NCBI GenBank assembly: GCA_950097015.1
Contig: CATNEN010000007.1
Location: forward strand, 3,782,001 to 3,846,000
Length of the DNA stretch: 64,000 nucleotides
Origin: Macrostomum hystrix
Taxonomy: Eukaryota > Platyhelminthes > Macrostomidae
Direction of reading: 5' to 3'
In this document: positions 1-31,609 of the stretch, one piece after another
Numbering within the stretch: position 1 is the first letter of the stretch
How the letters are laid out: each line of letters starts with the position of its first letter
Notes under the pieces: model-generated
The model's database searches: none
What the model was told of the DNA's origin: nothing
The model's input: the letters and a program-made list of their open reading frames with translations, nothing else
Translations under genes and position numbers: made by a program

Positions 1-545
1 GGGGAAAATAAGATAAGATAAGGGGAGAAGAGAATGCAGGGGAAAAGATAAGGCAGGGGAGAAGATAAGGCAGGGGAGAAGAGAATGCAGGGGAAAAGAT
101 AAGGCAGGGGAGAAGAGAATGCAGGGGAGAAGATAATGCAGGAGAGAAGATAAGGAAGGGGAGAAGGAAAGGTAGGGGAGAAGATAAGGTAGGGGAGAAG
201 ATAAGGCAGGGGAGAAGAGAATGCAGGGGAGAAGAGAATGCAGGGGAGAAGATAAGGTAGGGGAGAAGGAAAGGTAGGGGAGAAAATAAGGCAGGGGAGA
301 AGGAAAGGTAGGGGAGAAAATAAGGCAGGGGAGAAGGAAAGGTAGGGGAGAAAATAAGGCAGGGGAGAAGGAAAGGTAGGGGAGAAAATAAGGCAGGGGA
401 GAAGAAAATGCAGGGGAGAAGAGAATGCAGGAGAGAAGATAAGGCAGGGGAGAAGATAAGGAAGGGGAGAAGAGAAAAAAGGGGAGAAGAGAAGGCTGGG
501 GAAGGAAAGGTAGCGGAGAAGATAAGGAAGGGGAGAAGAGGAAGG
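1..545. repeat. Purine-rich minisatellite, unit about 17 bp
   Basis: Irregular tandem copies of a unit resembling AAGATAAGGCAGGGGAG, almost pure A/G on the plus strand, starting at or before the left edge. It lies directly downstream of the Ariadne exon, inside what would be that gene's next intron. The ORF readable through it is a repeat artefact. Confidence 0.9.
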
Positions 546-594
546 GGAGAAGGAAAGGCAGGGGGAATAGGCAAGAAAATGGGTTTCCGCGCAC

Positions 595-983
595 CGGTCC
601 AACAGTCGGTCCTTGTCCCACCGGAAGGCCCTTAGCAGCAGGCGAATGTACTGCCTCGGCAGGTGCAGAACTTCAGCAGCGCTGTCAATGACGCGCTGCA
701 TGGAGTCCCAGAGTTCGTCAGGTGTGAGCACAGTGTAATAATCGCTGCGCCCGGAGTCCGTGCGAATCTGCTGGCCGATGTGATGGTGCTGCTGCACAGG
801 CAGCTGCTGCTGCACATCCTGCAGCACCATAGCGGCCGATCTGCCGCTGTTGCAGCTATTGTTTCTGTGCACCAGAGACTGCCGGCTCTGCTTTGCGGCC
901 AGAGGTTGCTCAGCGGGGGACTCTTGGCTGTGTCTCCTGCGCCGGCCACCGCTGCCACCGGCTCTGGCCATAGACGATAGCAT
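595..983 (-). CDS. Ariadne-like RBR E3 ubiquitin ligase, N-terminal exon (partial)
   Basis: Read on the minus strand, this exon encodes a low-complexity Arg/Ser/Gln-rich N-terminus and then a block with the motifs YYTVLTPDELWDSM, VLHLPRQYIRLLLRAF and RWDKDRLLDR. This is the pattern of the UBA-like region at the start of Ariadne proteins (ARIH1/ARI-1: Y-x-VLT, then ILLSHF-NWDKEKLMER). Ariadnes are RING-between-RING ligases activated by neddylated cullins; the RING domains would lie beyond the left edge. The first in-frame ATG is at 983 and a second is at 971. The same frame stays open upstream to an acceptor-like TTGCAG near 1003, so the true start may be in an earlier exon. The donor is GTGCGC after 595, phase 2. 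The overlapping 161-residue minus-strand ORF and 105-residue plus-strand ORF are shadows. Confidence 0.72.
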
Positions 984-1002
984 AGCCCAGTAGTCAGTGA
1001 GA

Positions 1003-1295
1003 GAGCTGCAAGCAGAGCCATAGTTAAAGGGATGGCTTGTTGAGGCGTAATTTTAGAAACAGATGATTTCAGAGCATGCGACAAATATTGGAAATTAAAT
1101 AGCAGCAAATGGGGCAACTTTTCTGATTTTTGGACTTTAAAGCTTTGAGATTAACTTCAAGAGATGCACTTCAGATAAGTGGAGATAAGTAAGGAAACGA
1201 AGAGAATATGTGAGGAGAATGATATAAGGAAGAGAAAAAAGTGGGAAGAAACAGAATAGGAAGGGAATGTAAATATGTTACATAATCGGTAGGAA
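1003..1295. other. Non-repetitive spacer, no gene seen
   Basis: A short AT-rich stretch upstream of the Ariadne exon on the minus strand. It would hold that gene's 5' UTR or first intron. I see no coding exon, TATA box or RNA gene that I can support. Confidence 0.4.
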
Positions 1296-2462
1296 ACGAG
1301 AATGGAAGGAGAAAAGAGGGAGAAGAGAAGGGAAGGGAAGAAAGAGAAGGGGAATAAGGGAAGAGGAGAGGAGGGAAGGGGAAAGAAGGGAAGGGGAAGA
1401 AAGGAAAAGGGTGTGAGGAGGGAAGGGGAGGAAGGGAAGGTGAATAAAGGGAAGGGAGAAAGGGGAAGGGAAAAGAAGAGAAAGGGAAGAGGAGAGGAGG
1501 GAAGGGAAAGGAAGAGAAAGGGAAGGGGAGAGGAGGGAAGGGGAAAGAAGGGAAGGGAAAGAAAGGGAAGGGAAAGGAAAAGAAAGGGGAGAGGAGGGAA
1601 GGGAAAGGAAGAGAAAGGGAAGGGGAGAGGAGGGAAGGGGAAAGAAGGGAAGGGAAAGAAAGGGAAGGGAAAGGAAAAGAAAGGGGAGAGGAGGGAAGGG
1701 AAAGGAAGAGAAAGGGAAGAGGAGGGAAGGGAAAGGAAAAGAAAGGGGAGAGGAGGGAAGGGAAAGGAAAAGAAAGGGAAGAGGAGGGAAGGGAAAGGAA
1801 AAGAAAGGGAAGAGGAGGGAAGGGAAAGGAAAAGAAAGGGAAGAGGAGGGAAGGGAAAGGAAAAGAAAGGGGAGAGGAGGGAAGGGAAAGGAAAAGAAAG
1901 GGGAGAGGAGGGAAGGGAAAGGAAAAGAAAGGGAAGAGGAGGGAAGGGAAAGGAAGAGAAAGGGAAGGGGAGAGGAGGGAAGGGAAAGGAAAAGAAAGGG
2001 AAGAGGAGGGAAGGGAAAGGAAAAGAAAGGGGAGATGAGGGAAGGGAAAGGAAAAGAAAGGGAAGAGGAGGGAAGGGAAAGGAAAAGAAAGGGAAGAGGA
2101 GGGAAGGGAAAGGAAAAGAAAGGGGAGAGGAGGGAAGGGAAAGGAAGAGAAAGGGGAGAGGAGGGAAGGGAAAGGAAAAGAAAGGGAAGAGGAGGGAAGG
2201 GAAAGGAAGAGAAAGGGAAGGGGAGAGGAGGGAAGGGAAAGGAAGAGAAAGGGAAGGGGAGAGGAGGGAAGGGAAAGGAAAAGAAAGGGGAGATGAGGAA
2301 GGGAAAGGAAAAGAAAGGGAAGAGGAGGGAAGGGAAAGGAAAAGAAAAGGAAGAGGAGGGAAGGGAAAGGAAGAGAAAGGGAAGGGGGAGAAGGGAAGGG
2401 GAAGGTAGGGAAGGGAAAGAGAAGAGAAGGTAAGGTCAAGAGAAGAAGGGGAAGGGAAGAGG
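1296..2462. repeat. Polypurine tract/minisatellite, about 1.2 kb
   Basis: Nearly uninterrupted A/G on the plus strand, built from variants of GAGGAGGGAAGGGAAAGG and AAAAGAAAGGGGA. One strand is all purine, so the tract is a candidate for triplex (H-DNA) formation. The 422-residue minus-strand and 368-residue plus-strand ORFs here are translations of the repeat with no conserved domain. Confidence 0.93.
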
Positions 2463-2892
2463 ATTATAAGTTCCTATACAAAAAACTGGAAGAGATTTCT
2501 GTAAATACAAAAGAACGAATAATTTTGAATCAACCTACATATGAATATCTTTTGCTGAAAATAGTGGCGACTTCGGCTTAAAACCGATAGAGAGCCACAT
2601 AAGCTGTACCATAGACTATCGAACGAGACATTTACATACATGCTTACTGCTTTTTTCATTAAGTAGTACACAAAGGGAAATATTATCATTCTAGCAATGC
2701 AATGGGCGCATTGAGGAACAGTCAAGTACGATATGAGCGTTAATACGAGTAAAAGCAGCAGAAATTTTTGCAGAAAATGCTGCCAGTCGGTCTTAATTCA
2801 GACCGAATCGCCGTGTCTGATTGTGTAAAAATTCTTTCAGAACACATAGGGAAACAGGACTGCTGAATGATCTGCGATCGATGAGACCTAAT
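2463..2892. other. Spacer, no gene seen
   Basis: Unique AT-rich sequence between two repeat arrays. No exon with credible splice sites or protein similarity was recognised. Confidence 0.4.
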
Positions 2893-3560
2893 TAGGGATC
2901 TGGGATCGAAAAGACAGAATTGGGATCTGGGATCGAATAGGCAGAATTGGGGATCTGGGATCGATTAGGCAGAATTGGGGATCTGGGATCTATTAGGCAG
3001 AATTGGGGATCTGGGATCGAAAAGACAGAATTGGGGATCTGGGATCGAATAGGCAGAATTGGGGATCTGGGATCGAAAAGACAGAATTGGGATCTGGGAT
3101 CGAATAGGCAGAATTGGGGATCTGGGATCAATTAGGCAGAATTGGGGATCTGGGATCTATTAGGCAGAATTGGGGATCTGGGATCGAAAAGACAGAATTG
3201 GGATCTGGGATCGAATAGGCAGAATTGGGGATCTGGGATCGATTAGGCAGAATTGGGGATCTGGGATCGAAAAGACAGAATTGGGATCTGGGATCGAATA
3301 GGCAGAATTGGGGATCTGGGATCGATTAGTCAGAATTGGGGATCTGGGATCGAATAGGCAGAATTGGGGATCTGGGATCGAAAAGACAGAATTGGGATCT
3401 GGGATCGAATAGGCAGAATTGGGGATCTGGGATCGATTAGGCAGAATTGGGGATCTGGGATCGATTAGGCAGAATTGGGGATCTGGGATCGAATAGGCAG
3501 AATTGGGGATCTGGGATCGAATAGGCATAATTGGGGATCTGGGATCGAATAGGCACAATC
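2893..3560. repeat. 28-bp minisatellite downstream of DBF4
   Basis: About 24 copies of a unit containing GGGGATCTGGGATCGA followed by AKAGRCAGAATT. Each copy carries the near-palindrome GATCTGGGATC. The array starts about 90 bp past the DBF4 stop codon, in its 3' flank. The several short ORFs across it are repeat translations. Confidence 0.92.
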
Positions 3561-3649
3561 GGATATATGGGACTGAAAAGATTTTGGAACGCTAACGAGT
3601 ACGTCATTGGAGAAAGCAGCGAGCGCACGAAGCTGACAAAGTGCTCAGC

Positions 3650-5797
3650 TCAGCTCAATAATCGCTTGCGGTTCCTCCTGGTCAGGTCGGTAGGAGACGA
3701 ATCGGATTTCGCCTGACTAGCTGACTGCGACCGGCCTGAAGCAGCGGCTGACGAAGCCGGAGTCAGGGAGCTGCGAAACTGATCCGTGGCGTCTGACCAG
3801 TTGGACAGCGCCAGGGGGACTGTCTCGTCATCAGCTGGAACCACCGCCACATCCGCAGCTTCAGTGACTGCGGCGATGGCTGCCGCGGCCGCGTCAACAT
3901 CCGGGTCGCTGCGGCTCAGCCGGCCGAAACTGCTCCGATTGAAAGTCGGCGAGCCGACTGGGCAGGCTGCTTCCGGCACATCAGCCGGGGCGTCGGCTAG
4001 CTCAGGACTGTTGTTTGACAGGGCCAGACACTCAGTGACATCGCTGCGGGCAGGCGAAGTAGGCTGCCGTTCCATGCTGGGCAAACGGCTGTTGGATCGA
4101 GAGAATGACGTCAGTTTTCTCTGCTTGACGATTACCACAGCATTAATAACAGGTTCAGCATGCGGGGACGAGTCTGCCAGCTGTCGGTGCTCCGCAGCAG
4201 CCCGAGTGTTGCCGCTAGCAGCAGCAATGGGCGTTACCTGCTCCAGTCTGGGACGTTTTGCATGTGGCGGCTGCTCGGTTGAAGGCCGCGAGCGCTGACT
4301 CAGCGACCGGGACCACTGAATTGACTGCGGAGCCGATTTACGGCCGGCGCGTTGGTGCTGTAGACTGAGCCGAGAGGCCGGTGCGGTTGGGCCGCAGCTC
4401 ACGCGACGACCGGGCAGGTACTTCACCTCCTGCTGGCTGCGTGCGCGCCGCCTGGCGGCAAGGACTGACGCCGCCGCTGCCGCGACAAGCGGCGTTTGCT
4501 TGACGCCACCACGCGGACTGGCAGCCAGGTTGTTGAGCTTGGCGACCAGCCTGGCCGCGGCTTCGCTTTCCGTCCGCTCGGCATCAGCGGTGCCCGGTGA
4601 AGACCCAGTCTTAGTCTGACAGCGCGCGGCCAGTGCTTCGTCCAAGGTCGGCAGGGTGGACAGAATGCGATCGATCTCGGCAAAATTAGCCGGCGTCGCT
4701 ACAAAATTTCGGTGCCGCGGACCGGTCACGTGACTATTGAAGTCCTGGTAGCAGCCGTGACAATTTTCGCAGCGGCGCTTCGTTGAAGGCGGCTGCGATT
4801 GGCCCGCTGCCGCGTTTCGGCGTCGCGACTGCTGAGTGCGACGTCGGTTCTCCTTCTGCTGACGAGGCGATGCTGCGGCGTCTGCGGGCACCTCGACAGC
4901 TTCGGCGGCAGCAGCTGCAGTCCCATTAAAATAGTCAAAAACGTCGATGGCCTCGCAGACGATAGGGCCACATTTTCGCCGCGGATCGGCGATAACAACG
5001 GCCGGCGGCGTTAGGACGCGATCGCCGGAGTAGAACTGAGGAGTTGCCGAATTCGTAGCCGCTGACAAAGCTGACAGAGGTGTGGCCGGCTGCTGATTGG
5101 GTGCGGGCGTGGCAGCGGCCCCATCCGGAGCAGCTTCCGGTGGCAGGTGGCCGCTAGCCCGCAGGCAGTCGCGCACATCGGCTAGGCTGTAAATCGGCAA
5201 GCCAGCCAGGGAGCGCGGCCTGCTGTCAACAGCCGGCGCTGCAGCTGCGGATCCGGCAGCTGCGGCCAGGCGCTGCAGCAGGAGGCCACGAGAGGAGGCC
5301 GCAGATGCCGGCGGAACCATCGCCGCAGACGTCGAAGTGGATGCACTCGGTGGCGGACCGGGCGCGGAGAACAAAGCGGCTTTTGTCTTTGGCACATCCG
5401 CATTGGAGACTACGCAATGGACCTGAAATATGGAGGGGCGAAACTTGCACCTTGGAATGGCAGCATTGTGATGGACTCTTCGAAATGAGTCTAATCAAAC
5501 TGCATCAAAAACTCCCGCCCTCATAGATATATACTAGACCTGCCACTACATGAGACTGAGGCAAATTGATGCAAACAAAAGCCTTCCAACCTGATTCGAG
5601 AAGAACTTCTCCACAATGCCACCGCAGAGGCGAACTCCAGTTTCGCATTGCCTGTCGGGTCGAGTACCCGGCTCATAGTAGAAAAATATTCGCTTCTTTG
5701 CAAGCTTCGATGAGGTCAGGGGCAGAGCAGGCTTTGACGCTGGTGGTTGTTGCTGCTGCTGCTGCTGCTGAGGCAGCTTTTTAGTGCCATCGGACAA
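3650..5797 (-). CDS. DBF4: DBF4-like regulatory subunit of the Cdc7 kinase (missing first exon)
   Basis: DBF4 activates the S-phase kinase Cdc7, which phosphorylates MCM helicase at replication origins. Two minus-strand exons join in phase 0: 5797-5591 (69 codons) and 5422-3650 (590 codons plus TGA). The first has a polyGln run and then the BRCT-like motif N (KLAKKRIFFYYEP, GGIVEKFFSNQ), and continues across the splice as VHCVVSNADVPKTKA, matching the LGG-x-VEEFLSKDISYLIS pattern of DBF4. The second has motif M (PPAVVIADPRRKCGPI) and the motif C zinc finger, CENC, then H and H in FNSHVTGPRHRNF, followed by the usual D-x-IL helix. The rest is Ala/Ser-rich and disordered. The first exon has an acceptor (TTGCAG) and no ATG, so an upstream exon carrying the start remains unplaced. 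The 170-residue plus-strand ORF is a shadow. Confidence 0.88.
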
Positions 5798-5948
5798 CTG
5801 CAATTACGAAATAAATGACAACATCTTGTAATATCGATTCATAGGTAACCTGCAGAATCTTCTGTTCATTAATCCTATTATTTCTGGGACATAATCCATT
5901 AATAAAAAAGATTTTTATTCCATTATTCAAAGCCATCATCATAATTTT

Positions 5949-6165
5949 GGGGAGGAGTGGCAGAGTGGTCTAACATGTTTGCCTTTCACATCAGGGTCCC
6001 TGAGCTTGATTCCATGCCAAGGCCACTTTCATTTGGGGTGCAGCCATAGAGAGAAGGCTTTGGGGCTTGCCATGCAGGCATGCAATATAAACAATTGAGG
6101 GCCAAACTCCAAGGCACAGTGAGTGTACACTCATGAGCCTGACAATGATAAAGTCAGGACTCTGG
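5949..6165 (+). mobile_element. tRNA-derived SINE copy
   Basis: Starts with a tRNA-like head: A-box TGGCAGAGTGGTCTAAC and B-box-like GAGCTTGATTCC. The family body follows (GAGGGCCAA, CAAGGCACAGTGAG, AAAGTCAGGAC). Similar copies lie at 14.2, 24.9, 40.0 and 46.9 kb. It is diverged and lacks the 3' half, which is replaced by the hairpin at 6134-6204. Confidence 0.8.
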
Positions 6166-6204
6166 TCTTTGGTCCTGGTCCTGACTTTATCATTGTCAGG
6201 CTCA
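6134..6204. repeat. Perfect inverted repeat with 27-bp arms at the SINE 3' side
   Basis: The arms are 6134-6160 and 6178-6204, with a 17-bp loop. The left arm contains CCTGACAATGATAAAGTC and the right arm is its exact reverse complement. The arm sequence is the SINE segment with AAAGTCAGG, so this is an inverted duplication of part of the SINE. Confidence 0.85.
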
Positions 6205-6212
6205 TCAGTGTA

Positions 6213-7224
6213 TTACTGAATTGTGCCAGTGCCACAACTTTCCTATTGCTGCCTACCCTTTTATCAACATTATTTGCACCTATTTTATAATTAGCTATAA
6301 AGCTGGCCAATAACTAAAAATATAAAAGAAAAAAGTTTATTGTACAGAATGGTTATCACTGTAAGGTTAGTGTAATAGCTGACTGGTACATTTAAAGAAC
6401 AATAGCTAAGCTTAGCTTTAGACTAGTAATTAAGAAACAAGTAAAAAAACCAACAAAACATAACTATGTAACTTTTAAGGTAACAAAAAAAGTTTTTTTT
6501 TCAAATGACAAAGGACTTAACTTTTAACAATTTTCACTATTATCATTTATTAAATTTTATTTGTCTTCTTAGTACTGCTATGTTTATAAATATAATATTA
6601 TTAAGAATAGTTCTGTATATTTTTAAATTGTGTCAAATGTAATAAATTACATATCATAAAAATGTAATATCATTTAAATTTGGAGTAAATTTTAAACAAT
6701 TTAATTGCTATCATAATATTATTGAAATAATGGAGCTTTAAATTTAAGAATACTGCATGCTTTGGTTATATCAACTTAGGTAGGCCTAACAACTTCTGTA
6801 AGACATTTTCAGTCCTCAACTTGAAAGAAAGGAAGAGCAATGAGTTTGCAATAAAATATGCTGACAGTATAAATAACAATATAAACTGTCTGCTACCTGA
6901 GCTGAGTGCCTGAATATAATGAAAGATGGCCTTGTTGAAATGAAAATTGACATAGTCCTTTTTAAGAAAATAATGTATTGTAAATGCTTACCTTATTAAA
7001 AGGATTTATATATATATGATAACTCGCTCATTTATATTTGTATTCTTTTATATGTTTCTGTACCAGACCAGTTCACTGTAGAATTGTGTAGTGTAGCCAC
7101 AATTATTTATTATATTTTGCATGACAATTTAATAATCATAGGTCCTAATGCAATTAGTTTAATTATTTGATAATTAAATAATTAATTATTTGATAATAAT
7201 TTGATAACAATTAACATATAATTG
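6213..7224. other. AT-rich spacer, no gene seen
   Basis: Very AT-rich unique sequence with short runs of A or T. It would contain the first intron or upstream region of DBF4. No exon could be supported on either strand. Confidence 0.45.
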
Positions 7225-7233
7225 TTACATCAA

Positions 7234-7514
7234 CATACATGCGCAACACCCGGCCGACCCGGCCGAACCGGCCGGGTGAAACGAGGGCCAAGCAAGGTAA
7301 GTCGCAAAAACCAATTGACCAAGCGCAAAAAAATCAAAGAGGGGACCAAGGGACAAAAAAGGAAGGCATGAAGAAAAGGAAAAAGGGGAGAGAAAAAGAG
7401 AGCAAATGAGAGCAAACTAAGTCGTAAATAGAGCAATGAAATGAACTAAGTCGCAAATGAGAGCAAAAACTAAGTCGCACGGCCGGCTAAGATTTGGGAG
7501 GTTGCGCATGTATG
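7234..7514. mobile_element. MITE-like element, 9-bp target-site duplication
   Basis: Terminal inverted repeats CATACATGCGCAAC at the left and GTTGCGCATGTATG at the right enclose 281 bp. TTACATCAA is duplicated directly outside both ends (7225-7233 and 7515-7523). There is no transposase ORF. The interior is A/G-rich with repeated CTAAGTCGCA. A 9-bp duplication fits Mutator-like or Merlin-like families; assignment is uncertain. Confidence 0.82.
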
Positions 7515-8224
7515 TTACATCAAGTCCATCTATAAGGGTTTGCACATTCCAATGGCGGCTTCAGACATATTTTATCACAAGCTGCCACCTGCTAGACTAG
7601 TAGAGTTTAGGTGGTATTGCCTAGGCAATAAAAAGCCTAAAAGGCTGCCAGTACAAATAGTCACTTCTTATTACAATTAAATTGCACATAGTATATAGCT
7701 AGGCCTAATTTAGGTACTAAGCTTGCGAATTGCTTCAGTAGGCCTTAAAATGAGTTAGGCCATAAAATTATCGGCATTTGGCCTATTGCAATTTGAGATG
7801 CCTATCAGCTACTTTCCTTTCCTTTTCGAAAAAAACAAGAATAGCATAGGCAGATCCACAATGAGTATAGATAGTTAAATCGATATAACAGCAGTTAATA
7901 ACACAAAATATTTAGATCTTTTCTAGATAGATATTATGGGCAAGGGCAATAATTATGGGCAAGGGCAATAACTGACAGCAGCACACTGGTAAAAAGCTCT
8001 CAAAGTTAGTTAGAATTTAATTTTTTTAAACAAACGCGATATTATTTTATTTAAAAGTTTTATTCAGAGAAGAAAAAATGAATTAATACTGTTAGAAAAA
8101 TATTTATTTCGTAATTTAATTCAACAGTTTCAAGTTTATTGAATTATATTACCTAACTTAACAATAAGTTATACTTGATCGATTTCGTTCAATTTTGATT
8201 TGTTGCGGACACTAAGTTTCTGCG

Positions 8225-8960
8225 TCGTCATCGGCGACAAGCTGGCAGGTCATATCATTCGTGTCGATTCCTATGCTACCCACTGCCGTTGCAGGAGGTG
8301 CTGCTGTTCAACCTGCAGGCACCCAACCAGTGCGAACTCGGCACTTCGAACCATTGCGATGCCTGCTGGCTGACGCTGGCGCCCTGGAGGCCGCACCACC
8401 CCGCGCGGCGCCTTTGTTGCGCCCAGGGTCTGAAACGCACCCTGTTACGCGTTTTACTGATTTTTTTACCCTGACAGCTTGCATTCTTGCTTTTGTTGTT
8501 TTTGTGTGAGTGTGTGTGCGTGTGTGTGCGTGTGTGTGCGTGGTGTGTTGCACTTGCTGCTGTTCGCTCCGGTTGGTGCGGTCACTCAAACGTGACAGCC
8601 TGAGTTTCTGACGGAATTCCAGATGTTTCTTGCCCCGGTCGGGCAGTGACAGAGGTCGTGCAGCTCGAAGATCCCGACCTTTCGTCGGGTCGATTCCGAC
8701 GCCACTAACACTAACTCTAGGTTCTCGATGTCCTCCGCTTCAGCGCCGCGCACCATGCACAGTCGACCGACCGATCGATCGGCGACCGGCCGATTGGCCG
8801 ACTCCGAACGCTTACTGTTACCTGGTGGGCACGCCTGCAGAAAGGTTTTGTGTCCCGATCTCAGCCGGCTAATCTTCCACCGCTCGTTTGTGGCCCAGCA
8901 CTTCTCACTCTGCCAGTCGATGCCTGCAGCTATTATTGTTGTACGAACTCTATTTGCTTG
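8225..8960. other. GC-rich island, possible unassigned exon or promoter region
   Basis: A GC-rich block inside otherwise AT-rich DNA between DBF4 (minus) and the ferlin (plus). After an acceptor-like CCGTTGCAG near 8296, one plus-strand frame reads a Cys/Leu-rich peptide (LLFNLQAPNQCELGTSNHC), but I recognise no family and cannot find a firm donor. It could equally be promoter or 5' UTR. A (TG)n run lies at about 8506-8545. Confidence 0.3.
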
Positions 8961-9412
8961 ATTTGATTTTTAGCCTATGTTCTGGATTTTCATGACAAGT
9001 GGTTTAATATTTTGGTAGATGCAGAAAAAGAATAAATCCGTTTTTTCACTTTTTCATTTTAATCAGCCGCATGTTTTTTCACTTTTTCATTTTAATCAGC
9101 CGCATGAAATACATGTAGTAAACCTGCCTCATGGTGTCAAGCCGAGCTTAAATATCAATTTATGTACATTGCGAATCTACGCCCACCCATGCAGTGTTAT
9201 CTGAAGCACATTCTTTCAGGACCATACATAGCTCGTAATGTGCGCTCAAAATCTTGATATAGCCTTTTTAATGTATTTTTTCTGCCTTAGACTTTCCTAA
9301 TGCTTAATAGATAAAAGAAGCAAACTTCAAGGCGAGATAACCAAACAGTGTTAGCGAGAAACAGGTTTGGCAGCGTTGCTGGACTCAACCATTGCTATTT
9401 TCACTGCTTTTA

Positions 9413-9420
9413 CTATATAA
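9413..9420 (+). promoter_or_regulatory. TATA-like box upstream of the ferlin
   Basis: TATATAAG about 220 bp before the ferlin start codon, in the right orientation. It is the only TATA-like element I could place close to the first exon. Weak support. Confidence 0.3.
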
Positions 9421-9640
9421 GCTTTGAGAAATCGAACATCGAGATCTGTTTTGAGTCTGCTCATCAAAGAGCAGCGGTGAGTTTTGTGCGGTCTGGCCCT
9501 GTAAAACTTTGAGAATTCTGAAGATTGTTGAGCTATTGATTTCTGAGAAAGATCGTCGATTTCAAACATAGTTTTAACAGATTTGAATGCGCACCTGATC
9601 GCAGAAAGTATCATTTTTAGGTGTCGTTCTCCAATTACAC

Positions 9641-30223
<20,583 letters not shown>

Positions 30224-30361
30224 GCCTGAGCTCACATTGTTTGAGAAGTCTGAGACGACTGTTATAAATATTCAACTGTTTGTTGCAGTCGGTTTTTCCA
30301 AATTGCAACACAATCGTTTCAAACTGTTTGTACCTATGACAAACCTTTCTTAACTCCAGTT

Positions 30362-30367
30362 AATAAA
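30362..30367 (+). terminator. AATAAA polyadenylation signal of the ferlin gene
   Basis: First AATAAA downstream of the ferlin stop codon, 139 bp after it, giving a short 3' UTR. Confidence 0.75.
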
Positions 30368-30822
30368 ATCTTTACAATACACTTTTAGACCGTGAACATT
30401 CGATTGTATAATAGTGCATGAACATCTTAAATTTACTCGTACTTTTGCATTACTCTCTTATGTCTTCGTAGTAGGTATAAAGTATTTGTTTTATCTTGAC
30501 AAATTTTCCATTTGACATTGTTTGCTTCAGTGACTAATAGGCAAGTCGCCATTCGTCCTATCATGTGCATTGTTCGTTAGTGCTATTTTAAATACTTCCA
30601 GTAAATAGTTTTTCCTGTTCTTTCTTAAGTAAAACGTATTTAACATGTAGTGTTTAACTTGATTATCTCTGAAACAGAGAGCTATGTTTTTAGCGAAGAA
30701 GGGTTTGTACATAGACACCGAGCGAATAATGCACAAGTCAATTGACGCAAAGTGAGACTTTGCACCGACTGCAAACCACTTAGTACTCAGTAGATGTAGA
30801 AACTAATTGAAAAGTTTGAGCA
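30368..30822. other. Intergenic spacer
   Basis: AT-rich unique DNA between the ferlin polyadenylation signal and the next ORF. It must hold that gene's promoter if the ORF is real. No clear TATA box was seen. Confidence 0.5.
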
Positions 30823-31608
30823 ATGTCGTCGAAACCGGAAGAAATCCATGCCACATCCTGCCAGGAGGCGGCCATCAGCCGACGATCCGTCGGTGGCAGA
30901 CAGCATGGAGCGGAGGATCCTAGCGCAGAAAAGGCGCACAATCGCCACACTATGTCGTCCCGCAGAATCACAACCGCATCTTCGACCAAACAGAATGTGG
31001 CATTGAGTAAGACAGCCTCAGAACTGAAGCCGAATAATAAGCGAAATAAACTGCCACCAACGCGACAAAGGCGCCAACAAGCGAGCGCTACCGCTCAGCC
31101 AAATCCTGACAACAATGCACTGGAGAAGGTGGAGCAGCCGCAGACTATCAAATCCAGCAACTCGGTTTCCAGGACTCATTCAGCGAGTTCTAAGCTTTTA
31201 TCTCCTAATAATATTAGAAAGCCAACTACAACTACAACTGCAACTACAACTACAACTACATCTACAACTACAACGACGGCGACAAAGATGGGCGTAGAAA
31301 TGCTTCCCGGCCATAAGCTACTTTACCAACTGCAGCTGAAGTCGCGCCTTCTGCACGCCGACGTTCTACGCGAAGAGGCGGACAATTTTCTGCCAATGCC
31401 GAGCAGAAAAAAGGAGGCGGCAGCGGCTGGCAAAAAACTGACGCAGCCATTGCCGACTCAGCATATTCCCAAGCCGATGGTACCGGTGCGATCTGTGGCC
31501 GAGATGGAGGCCGAGCTGTTCGGCCTGACACAGCCTGGCACGAGGCAGCCCAGCCGAGCGAATGATAATGAAGAAGTGTTTGAAGTGCCGATACCCCGAC
31601 GACAATAA
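30823..31608 (+). CDS. Unknown intronless 261-residue protein
   Basis: I do not recognise a family. The ORF starts MSSKPEEIHATSCQ in a good context and is basic and disordered for the first two-thirds, with a poly-Thr stretch (codons about 136-152) from an ACA/ACT repeat. The last third is of normal complexity and looks constrained: GHKLLYQLQLKSRLLHADVL, NFLPMPSRKK, HIPKPMVPVRSVAEMEAELF. Short helical and proline-bracketed motifs of this kind occur in adaptor-type RNA-regulation proteins, but that is a guess. The stop TAA lies inside an AATAAA hexamer. It could be a terminal exon, although no acceptor is needed. Confidence 0.6.
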   Translation: MSSKPEEIHATSCQEAAISRRSVGGRQHGAEDPSAEKAHNRHTMSSRRITTASSTKQNVALSKTASELKPNNKRNKLPPTRQRRQQASATAQPNPDNNALEKVEQPQTIKSSNSVSRTHSASSKLLSPNNIRKPTTTTTATTTTTTSTTTTTATKMGVEMLPGHKLLYQLQLKSRLLHADVLREEADNFLPMPSRKKEAAAAGKKLTQPLPTQHIPKPMVPVRSVAEMEAELFGLTQPGTRQPSRANDNEEVFEVPIPRRQ

Positions 31609-31609
31609 A
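31604..31609 (+). terminator. AATAAA hexamer overlapping the stop codon
   Basis: AATAAA spans the TAA stop of the 261-residue ORF. No other AATAAA is seen in the next 300 bp. If used, cleavage would leave a 3' UTR of only about 10-30 nt. Confidence 0.45.

Noticed and set aside
1171-2439. 422-residue minus-strand ORF and 368-residue plus-strand ORF
   Set aside because: Translations of a polypurine repeat; open only because the sequence lacks T (or A) needed for stops. No domain.
8261-8509. Delta/Jagged-like N-terminal module
   Set aside because: Cys pattern in one frame vaguely suggests it, but spacing does not match and no neighbouring exons were found.
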